From: Bacteriovoracaceae bacterium UBA4097
GTDB lineage: Bacteria > Bdellovibrionota > Bacteriovoracia > Bacteriovoracales > Bacteriovoracaceae
Direction: 5' to 3'
Assembly: GCA_002381765.1 (NCBI GenBank)
Contig: DFXX01000101.1
Span: 8,961 to 18,493 of the forward strand
Length of the DNA stretch: 9,533 nt
Shown: positions 1-5,951 of the stretch, in pieces
Position numbering within the stretch: the first letter of the stretch is position 1
Layout: every line of letters starts with the position of its first letter
Notes under the pieces: model-generated
Database searches by the model: none
The model's input: the letters and a program-made list of their open reading frames with translations, nothing else
Told to the model about the DNA's origin: nothing
Translations under genes and position numbers: made by a program

Positions 1-381
1 AAGCTTTAAAGCATTCCAGAAAAAATTGATCCAGCCTAAAACAAAGAGAACTCCTCCCACCGGAACAATCATGGCAAAGACCTTGATGTCGGTCAGTACA
101 TAGAGGTAGCAGTTAAAAGAGAAGAGAAGAATTCCTGCAAGAAATGAGTGAAGACTTAAGGCCATTTTTTTTACGCCATAGAGTTGATGAAAGATTGCCA
201 GGAAGAGAATTCCAAAGCCATGGTAGAATTGATAGCGAACACCTGTCTCAAAGGTCACTAATTTCTCTGGAGAGACCATGCTCTTAAGACCATGGGCCCC
301 AAAGGCTCCGATCAAAACGGCGAGGGCCAAGGCAAGAGTTCCGAGGATCCAGGCCCTTTTAGATAGTGGTTGTAAAGTCAT
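1..381 (-). CDS. DUF423 family small integral membrane protein (3' end off the left edge)
   Basis: I translated this from the minus strand; 127 codons stay open to base 1, so the C-terminus is missing. The family is usually about 120-130 residues, so little should be lost. DUF423 hallmarks are visible: GAFGAHGL at residues 25-32, TGVRYQFYHG at 46-55, and VPVGG at 106-110 followed by a Gly-Trp at 116-117. Four hydrophobic stretches (about 10-31, 53-69, 74-98 and 101-123) fit the four-helix inner-membrane topology of this family, whose biochemical function is unknown. The start ATG at 381-379 has an AGGA about 8 nt upstream and lies inside the last codons of the thioesterase gene, a 23-nt overlap that suggests translational coupling. 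It looks like the distal gene of a three-gene operon. The family call is from motif recognition only. Confidence 0.85.
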   Translation of the reverse strand, partial: MTLQPLSKRAWILGTLALALAVLIGAFGAHGLKSMVSPEKLVTFETGVRYQFYHGFGILFLAIFHQLYGVKKMALSLHSFLAGILLFSFNCYLYVLTDIKVFAMIVPVGGVLFVLGWINFFWNALKL

Positions 382-814
382 GAAGAAAATCCTTTTTACT
401 GAAGGGATAGGTGTTGAATGTTCCTTGTCCCATGGCCACAAGCTCTCCGGTATCGGCATTTTTAATTTCACCAGAGCTAATCATCAAAGTCTTGCCTTTA
501 TGGATAACTCTTCCATGACCCACAAGTTCTTCGCCCAGTTTTACGGGACGAATATAATTTATTTTAAACTCAACGGTAGAAGTGAGATTGTTTTCCGTAA
601 CTGCTTGCGAGAGGGCCGAGAGACCCAGAACGCAGTCCATGAATCCCGCTATGGCCGCCCCATGGGCCGTATTAGGGGAGCTCAGGTGTTGCTCATCGAT
701 CTTCATATGATAGGTGATAGATCCGGGGGCATTGATGGTGAAAGTTAATCCATTGCTGAGATCATATTTATTGAGGGATTTAAATAATGTCACAAACTGT
801 TTCATATCGATCAT
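359..814 (-). CDS. PaaI/YigI-like hotdog-fold thioesterase
   Basis: A 151-residue protein of typical single hotdog-domain length. The HGA at 51-53 with Asp60 nine residues after His51 matches the HGG...D catalytic signature of PaaI-type acyl-CoA thioesterases. It is followed by the usual strand pattern: FKINYIRPVKLGE at 83-95, then VGHGRVIHKGKT and the ADTGELVAMGQGTF hairpin ending near residue 133. Family knowledge suggests cytoplasmic hydrolysis of an acyl- or aryl-CoA thioester as a homotetramer; the substrate cannot be read from sequence. The third residue of the HGG motif is Ala here, a tolerated variation. The gene starts 7 nt after the SprT-like gene and overlaps the DUF423 gene, so the three are probably cotranscribed. 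ATG at 814 is taken as start; a second ATG three codons later (805) is equally possible, and neither has a strong ribosome binding site. Confidence 0.87.
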   Translation of the reverse strand: MIDMKQFVTLFKSLNKYDLSNGLTFTINAPGSITYHMKIDEQHLSSPNTAHGAAIAGFMDCVLGLSALSQAVTENNLTSTVEFKINYIRPVKLGEELVGHGRVIHKGKTLMISSGEIKNADTGELVAMGQGTFNTYPFSKKDFLHDFTTTI

Positions 815-821
815 GATTGAC

Positions 822-1901
822 TCACGGATTTGGAAGAAAGAGATTCTTCAGTTTTCCTTCTACTCCTTGCCTGATGGTAAGATCCTTACCTTTCTTAATA
901 CCTAATTCATTGGCCCTGCCATCAAGTGTGCTACTGGAGCTTGACTGAGAGAGCCTGCGGTAGATCTGCTTGATATCATGATCTAACTTCTTCTCGACAA
1001 TCACAAGCGCCTTCTTATCACTCTCAGTGAGATTCTCTTTAGTGGACTTCATTTTTTCATTAAAGCCTTTGGCGACCCCCGCAAAGAAGGAATTCTTCGC
1101 TCTGAGTCCAGTCAGGCGATGCTCTTTTTTTGTGCTCTCCCACATATGATCGAGCTCGCGGTGGAGAAATTCTCCTACGTAACGGGCAAGAGTCACATTG
1201 GTATAAGGGCCCGAGATCTCTAGACAGCAGGAGTTCTTGCCAAAGCTTATGACGGGTCTCACCACAAAGTGGCGGAGGATATCGTAGATTGCTACGAGTT
1301 TTGCGTCTTTTCTCGTTTGCAATAATATGCGCTCTAGATAGATCGGCTCATCATCCAGCATAACTTTACTTAAGCTATTTCTTAGCAGCAGCTCATTGGC
1401 CTTCATGGTCGCAAGTTCCGCCTCATGCACATTTGAGCTTTGAGCAAGCTGCAGAAGCTTCTTCACTTTTTCCAGAATCTTTTCAGAAGCAATATCGCCT
1501 TCCTTAGATTCATTGGAGGCATTAAGATCCATCGTGGCCCGGGCCACATCGGAGGAGAAACCATACTCCGCGCAGATCTGCTTAAACTCTGCTCCGTGAG
1601 CACTGACTTCGCCAAAGCGCAGGTAAGTGAGATAATGAGCGAGCTCATGAGAGAGAATATCGCGCAGGACTGAATCTTTGGCCTGATAGATAAGTTTACG
1701 ATTAAGACCAATTTGCAAATAGGGGGCGTTGAAGTGGCCCCATTCAGGGCCCTCAAAGACCACAACTCTAATGGGATAGAGAAAACGATTCCACTCAAAG
1801 CGGCTTCGATTAACTTTAAGACCACATTTTTCAAGAATTTCCCGAACCATTTCTTCAGTCTTTCGAATGAAGGCGAGGGAGGTGCTGTCGTAGATGATCA
1901 T
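822..1901 (-). CDS. SprT-like zinc metallopeptidase fused to DUF2786 and a probable DUF7168 domain
   Basis: A 359-residue soluble protein with no signal peptide. Residues ~8-125 resemble the SprT/Spartan peptidase fold: HELAH at 85-89 is the HExxH zinc site with catalytic Glu86, and His102 in SAHGAEF is the expected third ligand. The C-terminal zinc ribbon of classical SprT is absent. Instead residues ~140-178 (EKILEKVKKLLQLAQS, then HEAELATMKANELL) match DUF2786. Residues ~188-348, ending in a Gly-rich DGRANELGIKKGKD stretch, look like the DUF7168 domain that often follows DUF2786. Relatives of Spartan cut DNA-crosslinked proteins, but that role here is inference; DUF2786 has no known function. 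The ATG at 1901 has no Shine-Dalgarno match, so Met18 (ATG at 1850) is an alternative start; either keeps the peptidase core. It is the first gene of a minus-strand operon with the thioesterase and DUF423 genes. Confidence 0.85.
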   Translation of the reverse strand: MIIYDSTSLAFIRKTEEMVREILEKCGLKVNRSRFEWNRFLYPIRVVVFEGPEWGHFNAPYLQIGLNRKLIYQAKDSVLRDILSHELAHYLTYLRFGEVSAHGAEFKQICAEYGFSSDVARATMDLNASNESKEGDIASEKILEKVKKLLQLAQSSNVHEAELATMKANELLLRNSLSKVMLDDEPIYLERILLQTRKDAKLVAIYDILRHFVVRPVISFGKNSCCLEISGPYTNVTLARYVGEFLHRELDHMWESTKKEHRLTGLRAKNSFFAGVAKGFNEKMKSTKENLTESDKKALVIVEKKLDHDIKQIYRRLSQSSSSSTLDGRANELGIKKGKDLTIRQGVEGKLKNLFLPNP

Positions 1902-2064
1902 GAAGGGAGTTTAGTCTTTTTAGTAATTAAGGTCTACTTAAGGTTGTAAGTATCTGTAAGCAAAGACACGCAAAAAAAGTTCATAGTGCCAAAATGCACT
2001 TCTTCTCGAGGTATTTTCAACGTGTTACTTATAAAATATTCCAAACGACAAGAAGGAGGGTTGG
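1902..2064. promoter_or_regulatory. divergent intergenic region between the SprT-like gene and the small exported protein gene
   Basis: These 163 AT-rich bases lie between two genes transcribed away from each other, so promoters for both should be here. For the plus-strand gene the best -10 candidate is TATAAA at 2030-2035, without a convincing -35 at normal spacing, and a good ribosome binding site AAGGAGG at 2053-2059, five bases before the ATG. For the minus strand I found no box pair close to consensus. No clear operator palindrome was seen. The existence of promoters is inferred from gene orientation rather than from strong motifs. Confidence 0.4.
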
Positions 2065-2409
2065 ATGCACAAACTAATGGTCGCTTTTTTTATGGTCATC
2101 GTTTTATTAGTCCTTCAGACGAGTGCATTCGCGGGCCCTCTTAATTGTAAATTCAAATCTAAACACGCTTCGGTTAATGGAGTTGATTCTATCCGCTTGA
2201 GTGATGATAGTTTGCTTATCAACGGGAATTTAGAAATTCCTCTGGATAAAACCAAAGTAAACTGTGGAAATTTTAAACGTCAAACCCGTCTAGATGGTGC
2301 GGCCCTGGGTTATCAGGTGGTGCTGAAGTCTTGTACGGATGAAGCTGCTCTTGAGGGCTTTCTCATCGATTCGGTGAAATCCGAAATCGCCGATGTGGTT
2401 TGTAACTAA
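2065..2409 (+). CDS. small exported hypothetical protein with four cysteines
   Basis: A 114-residue protein that I do not recognise. Residues 1-23 form a typical Sec signal peptide (Met-His-Lys, a hydrophobic run, and Ala-Phe-Ala before Gly24); there is no lipobox cysteine at the cleavage site, so the product should be periplasmic or secreted rather than a lipoprotein. The mature chain of about 91 residues carries four cysteines (LNC and VNC in the first half, KSC, and VVC near the end), which could make two disulfides in a small beta-rich domain. The start is well supported by AAGGAGG five bases upstream. It is a single-gene unit, divergent from the SprT operon and converging on sdhB with only 44 bp between the stop codons. 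Function unknown; confidence is for it being a real exported protein. Confidence 0.8.
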   Translation: MHKLMVAFFMVIVLLVLQTSAFAGPLNCKFKSKHASVNGVDSIRLSDDSLLINGNLEIPLDKTKVNCGNFKRQTRLDGAALGYQVVLKSCTDEAALEGFLIDSVKSEIADVVCN

Positions 2410-2427
2410 TTTTTTAGTCAAAAAAAA

Positions 2428-2448
2428 AGGCCCCTCAGTGAGGGGCCT
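2428..2448 (-). terminator. rho-independent terminator of the sdhCAB operon
   Basis: AGGCCCCTC and GAGGGGCCT form a perfect 9-bp GC-rich stem around a 3-base loop. On the plus strand it is preceded by a run of nine A (2420-2428), which on the minus strand is a U-tract directly after the hairpin, so it terminates transcription coming from sdhB, whose stop is 5 nt upstream. In the plus direction the hairpin is followed by AGTCATT, with no T-run, so it would be at best a weak terminator for the converging small gene. Confidence 0.92.
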
Positions 2449-2453
2449 AGTCA

Positions 2454-3233
2454 TTACTCAGATCTTTTCTTATCGTAATAGGTAAATGCCGCTTTTAGAT
2501 ATTCTCTATTCATGCGAGCAATATGCTCAATTGAGATACCTTTGGGACAAGTCGCCTCACACTCAGCATGCGTTGAACAGTTTCCGAATCCAAGATTATC
2601 ATGGGTCTGAACCATATTCAGAGCACGCTTAGGAGACTCAGGCTTTCCTTGTGGAAGAAGAGCAAGCTGAGAGATTTTGGCCCCCATGAAAAGCATTCCG
2701 GAGCTATTCGGGCAAGAGGCCACACAGGCCCCACACGCGATACAAGCAGCTGCATCCATGGCTTCATCGGCGATAGGCTTAGGAATAAGAACAGCGTTCC
2801 CATCCTGAGCATTCCCGGTACTAGCAGTAATATAACCACCGGCCATCATGACTTTATCGATGGCCGTTCTATCCACAGTGAGATCTTTGATCACTGGGAA
2901 GGCACGTGCGCGGAAAGGCTCGATAACGATGGTGTCACCGTCTTTATAATGCCTCATATGAACCTGGCAGGTGGTGGTGTTTTTGAATCCACCATGGGCC
3001 TTGCCATCGATCATCATTGAGCACATACCACAAATACCTTCGCGGCAGTCGTGATCGAATGCAATGGTATCTTCGCCCTTACGAACCAGTTGCTCGTTAA
3101 GGACATCGATCATTTCCAGAAAGGACATATCAGGAGAAACATTTTGAACTTGATAGTCCACTAGCTTTCCTTGATCCTCTCCACTTTTTTGACGCCAGAT
3201 CTTGAGATTTAAACTCATATTTCCAGAAGCCAT
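2454..3233 (-). CDS. sdhB: succinate dehydrogenase iron-sulfur subunit SdhB
   Basis: A 259-residue electron-transfer subunit that carries electrons from the SdhA flavin to the quinone site of SdhC on the inner face of the cytoplasmic membrane. The N-terminal ferredoxin domain has the [2Fe-2S] ligands Cys63, Cys68, Cys71 (CREGICGMC) and Cys89. The C-terminal domain has CIACGACVASCP (Cys164, 167, 170, 174) and the later Cys219, 225 and 229. By homology with E. coli SdhB, Cys164/167/170/229 hold the [4Fe-4S] cluster and Cys174/219/225 the [3Fe-4S] cluster; no ligand is missing. It is the last gene of sdhCAB, 12 nt after the sdhA stop, and is followed by a terminator. The ATG at 3233 has AAGGAG 8 nt upstream. 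A fumarate reductase iron-sulfur subunit would look very similar; the direction in vivo is not decided by sequence. Confidence 0.96.
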   Translation of the reverse strand: MASGNMSLNLKIWRQKSGEDQGKLVDYQVQNVSPDMSFLEMIDVLNEQLVRKGEDTIAFDHDCREGICGMCSMMIDGKAHGGFKNTTTCQVHMRHYKDGDTIVIEPFRARAFPVIKDLTVDRTAIDKVMMAGGYITASTGNAQDGNAVLIPKPIADEAMDAAACIACGACVASCPNSSGMLFMGAKISQLALLPQGKPESPKRALNMVQTHDNLGFGNCSTHAECEATCPKGISIEHIARMNREYLKAAFTYYDKKRSE

Positions 3234-3241
3234 AACTTCTT

Positions 3242-3247
3242 CTCCTT
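3242..3247 (-). promoter_or_regulatory. ribosome binding site of sdhB overlapping the sdhA stop
   Basis: Read on the minus strand, AAGGAG shares two bases with the TAA stop of sdhA (3248-3246) and sits 8 nt before the sdhB ATG. A ribosome terminating on sdhA would therefore be placed on the sdhB binding site, which suggests coupled synthesis of the two subunits. Confidence 0.75.
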
Positions 3248-5165
3248 ATTTGTACGATCGGGTAGCAAGTTTAACGTTTTCAAACTGAAGCTCTTCCTGA
3301 TGGCGGATAGGGCTGGAGTTTGCACCTGTGTATTCCCAGACGGCTGCATGAGCGAAATTCTCATCGTCTCTCTTCGCTTCATTATCTTCGGTCTGGTATT
3401 CTTCACGGAAGTGACCTCCGCAAGACTCTCTTCTCTCGAGTGCGTCCAGTGCCATAAGTTCTCCTAGCTCCAGGAAGTCGGCCAGGCGAGTGGCCTTATG
3501 AAGCTCAAGATTGAAGTTTCCGGTGTCCCCTGGAACATTGACGTCTTGCCAGAATTCTTCGCGAAGATTTCTGATATCATGAATGGCCTTCTTAAGACCG
3601 GCTTCATTACGGCTCATCCCAACGTGATCCCACATGGTGTGCCCTAAGGCCTTATGGAAATCATCAACGGTTCTCTTACCGTTAACTCCCAGAAGTTTAG
3701 ATGTCTGAAGCATGACAGCCTGCTCAGCATCTTTGAAAGCATTATCATCGGTGGTGACTTTCTCCAGCGGAGTAGAGGCGAGATAATGTCCAAGAGTGTA
3801 AGGGATAACAAAGTATCCATCGGCCAGACCCTGCATAAGGGCCGATGCACCCAGGCGGTTGGCCCCGTGGTCTGAGAAGTTCGCCTCACCCAGAACATGA
3901 AGCCCCGGGATAGTGGACATAAGGTTATAATCAACCCATAGACCACCCATGGTGTAGTGAACAGCTGGATAGATCATCATCGGAGTCTTATAAGGATCAT
4001 CTCCGGTGATTCTCTCATACATCTCAAATAAGTTTCCGTAGCGGCCAGCAATGGTTTCAAGACCATCACGCTTAATGGCATCGCGGAAATCAAGATAAAC
4101 GGCTTGCTTAGTTGGACCAACTCCTAGGCCCTCATCGCAGCGGAATTTTGCCTGACGACTTGATACATCTCGAGGAGCGAGGTTACCGAATGAAGGGTAA
4201 ACGCGCTCTAGATAGTAATCTCTTTCCTCATCAGGAATATCGGCGGGCTTTCTGCTATCGTCTTTTTTCTTCGGAACCCAAACTCGTCCATCGTTTCGCA
4301 GAGACTCAGACATAAGTGTTAACTTAGACTGATAGTCACCATGAACAGGAATACAAGTAGGGTGAATTTGCGTGAAACATGGGTTAGCGAAGGCCGCACC
4401 CTTCTTATAACATCTCCAGGCAGCTGAAGCATTAGAGGCTTTGGCATTGGTCGAGAGATAGAAAACGTTTCCGTATCCGCCGGTACAAAGAAGAACGGCG
4501 TCAGCTGCGTATCGCTCGAGTTCACCCGTAATAAGGTTTCTCACGATGATACCGCGGGCCTTACCATTGATGGTCACTAGATCCATCATCTCGCGACGGT
4601 TAAACTGCTTGATCTTTCCCTTAGCAACCATCTTCATCATACCAGAGTAGGCACCTAGAAGAAGCTGCTGACCAGTTTGTCCACGAGCATAGAAGGTACG
4701 ACTTACTTGAGCACCACCAAAAGAGCGGTTATCAAGATAGCCGCCGTATTCGCGGGCGAAAGGAACACCTTGGGCCACCATCTGATCGATGATGTTATTA
4801 GAAACCTGGGCCAAGCGATAAACATTGGCCTCACGAGCTCTATAGTCACCACCCTTAACGGTATCGTAGAAAAGACGCTTAATTGAGTCACCATCGTTAG
4901 GATAGTTTTTGGCAGCGTTGATACCACCTTGGGCGGCAATGGAGTGAGCGCGTCTTGGAGAGTCCTGAATGCAGAATGAAAGAACATTATAACCAAGTTC
5001 GGCCAGTGTAGCAGCGGCCGATCCACCAGCAAGTCCAGTTCCCACCACGATAACGGTGAATTTTCTTTTGTTAGCTGGGTTAATGAGTTTTGAGTCGAAT
5101 TTATGTTTTTCCCACTTTTCTGAAAGTGGTCCCTGAGGGATCTTTGAGTCTAATTTAATGCTCAT
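3246..5165 (-). CDS. sdhA: succinate dehydrogenase flavoprotein subunit SdhA
   Basis: Catalytic subunit oxidising succinate to fumarate, 639 residues. The FAD-binding Rossmann motif GTGLAG is at 42-47, with a putative covalent-FAD His74 in RRAHSIAAQGG. Catalytic-site residues are His268 (IHPT), Arg332 (PRDVSSR), His403 (VHYTMGG) and Arg437 (GANRLGAS). The length and the pairing with a single SdhC are typical of type-B enzymes of Bacteroidota, Bdellovibrionota and Campylobacterota rather than the shorter E. coli SdhA. An in-frame ATG exists 54 nt upstream (5219), but that would add 18 residues inside sdhC. The ATG at 5165 has AGGGAG six bases upstream and lies one base after the sdhC stop, so I use it. 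It is the middle gene of sdhCAB. Fumarate reductase is the alternative name for the same architecture. Confidence 0.96.
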   Translation of the reverse strand: MSIKLDSKIPQGPLSEKWEKHKFDSKLINPANKRKFTVIVVGTGLAGGSAAATLAELGYNVLSFCIQDSPRRAHSIAAQGGINAAKNYPNDGDSIKRLFYDTVKGGDYRAREANVYRLAQVSNNIIDQMVAQGVPFAREYGGYLDNRSFGGAQVSRTFYARGQTGQQLLLGAYSGMMKMVAKGKIKQFNRREMMDLVTINGKARGIIVRNLITGELERYAADAVLLCTGGYGNVFYLSTNAKASNASAAWRCYKKGAAFANPCFTQIHPTCIPVHGDYQSKLTLMSESLRNDGRVWVPKKKDDSRKPADIPDEERDYYLERVYPSFGNLAPRDVSSRQAKFRCDEGLGVGPTKQAVYLDFRDAIKRDGLETIAGRYGNLFEMYERITGDDPYKTPMMIYPAVHYTMGGLWVDYNLMSTIPGLHVLGEANFSDHGANRLGASALMQGLADGYFVIPYTLGHYLASTPLEKVTTDDNAFKDAEQAVMLQTSKLLGVNGKRTVDDFHKALGHTMWDHVGMSRNEAGLKKAIHDIRNLREEFWQDVNVPGDTGNFNLELHKATRLADFLELGELMALDALERRESCGGHFREEYQTEDNEAKRDDENFAHAAVWEYTGANSSPIRHQEELQFENVKLATRSYK

Positions 5166-5166
5166 G

Positions 5167-5847
5167 CTATACTCCCTGGAAGTGGGCCCAGACTGAAATG
5201 AAGGCGAAGCCTCCACCAACTAGAACCGCATAGATATAACTAAAGGCTTTGATCTTCGGATAATATCTTCCGTGATTAAGACCTAATGATTGGAAAGCAG
5301 AAGCTACACCGTGGGCCGTATGAAGGGCAGCACAGATCATAGCAAAGACATACCAGGCAACATGCAGAGGATCTTGGAAATACTCCATGGTCACGCGGTA
5401 GAGGTCACGCATCTCAATGCCTTCTACCGAAGTTGTGTAGTAAGGACCGAACTTTAAATTGATTAAGTGAAGGATGGTGAAGACCAAAAGAACTAGACCC
5501 GTCCATGGCATACTCCATGACATAAATGTAGTACCTCTGCCAGTGTTCTTCTTGGCGGCATACTTTTGATTTCCGCGGGCGCGGTAGTTTTCAAAAGTCA
5601 GTCTTAGAGCAAGACCCAAGTGAACGAGGAACACGAGTCCCAGACCACCCTCAATAACATAAAGGGCTGCCCCCAATGAGAAGAGTCTGTGGCCATAAAG
5701 ATTGAATGCATCAGGACCCATCAGTAGAAGAAAGTTTCCAGATAAGTGTCCAACCAGGAATCCACAGAGGAGAAGTCCTGTTAGCGCCACTAAATGCTTT
5801 CTTCCGATTGAGGACCGATAGTAATGATTAACAGCTGATGTTATCAT
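5167..5847 (-). CDS. sdhC: succinate dehydrogenase cytochrome b558 subunit SdhC (type B, di-heme)
   Basis: A 226-residue membrane anchor with five hydrophobic helices (about 17-43, 58-84, 113-133, 160-181 and 199-221). It should bind two b-type hemes and pass electrons to quinone, anchoring SdhA and SdhB without a separate SdhD. Histidines placed as in Bacillus subtilis SdhC are His34 (VGHLSGN), His76 (FLVHLGL), His127 (ILHLINL) and His176 (ALHTAHG; His179 is a nearby alternative). The N-terminal SSIGRKHLVALTGLLL stretch is characteristic of the b558 family. The ATG at 5847 has AGGGAG (5857-5862) nine bases upstream. It is the first gene of the operon and is followed almost directly by sdhA; photolyase lies 104 nt upstream on the same strand. 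Confidence 0.94.
   Translation of the reverse strand: MITSAVNHYYRSSIGRKHLVALTGLLLCGFLVGHLSGNFLLLMGPDAFNLYGHRLFSLGAALYVIEGGLGLVFLVHLGLALRLTFENYRARGNQKYAAKKNTGRGTTFMSWSMPWTGLVLLVFTILHLINLKFGPYYTTSVEGIEMRDLYRVTMEYFQDPLHVAWYVFAMICAALHTAHGVASAFQSLGLNHGRYYPKIKAFSYIYAVLVGGGFAFISVWAHFQGV
5172..5177 (-). promoter_or_regulatory. ribosome binding site deciding the sdhA start
   Basis: AGGGAG on the minus strand lies within the last codons of sdhC, six bases before the ATG at 5165. It supports this start over the in-frame ATG at 5219. Together with the 1-nt gap to the sdhC stop it points to translational coupling of sdhC and sdhA. Confidence 0.7.
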
Positions 5848-5910
5848 ACAAGTGAGCTCCCTTTCGAATTATAGATAAATAGGATTTAAGTCTTAGAAAG
5901 TAATGGCTTA

Positions 5911-5938
5911 AGAGTACCAGATTTGCACGAGTTGTCAG
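5911..5938 (-). promoter_or_regulatory. possible promoter of sdhCAB
   Basis: On the minus strand CTGACA (5938-5933, five of six bases of the -35 consensus) is separated by 16 bp from TACTCT (5916-5911, a weak -10). This would give a leader of roughly 55-60 nt before sdhC. A perfect TATAAT also occurs at 5873-5868, but it lies so close to the sdhC ribosome binding site that a transcript starting from it would lose most of that site, and it has no good -35. I saw no terminator between photolyase and sdhC, so read-through from the photolyase gene is also possible. Confidence 0.3.
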
Positions 5939-5951
5939 GTAAGAAATGCAT

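Noticed and set aside
1..6. Window begins exactly with a HindIII site (AAGCTT), possibly a cloning boundary
   Set aside because: The reading frame of the DUF423 gene continues through it normally, and a six-base match at the edge can be chance; nothing else suggests a vector junction.
278..748. Plus-strand open frame of 156 codons
   Set aside because: It lies antisense to the thioesterase and DUF423 genes, which both have clear family motifs; its translation has no recognisable domain and no good ribosome binding site.
2601..3020. Plus-strand open frame of 139 codons within sdhB
   Set aside because: Antisense shadow of the well-conserved SdhB coding sequence, with no ribosome binding site or domain.
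4703..5032. Minus-strand open frame of 109 codons overlapping sdhA
   Set aside because: Alternative frame of the FAD-binding region of sdhA; sdhA has all expected motifs, so this frame is fortuitous.
5868..5873. Perfect TATAAT on the minus strand upstream of sdhC
   Set aside because: Only about 20 nt before the start codon, so a transcript would begin within the ribosome binding site; no -35 at proper spacing. AT-rich chance match is likelier.
5885..5911. Weak TTAAG...CTTAA inverted repeat between photolyase and sdhC
   Set aside because: Five AT-rich base pairs with a 17-base loop and no T-run; not a terminator or a convincing operator.
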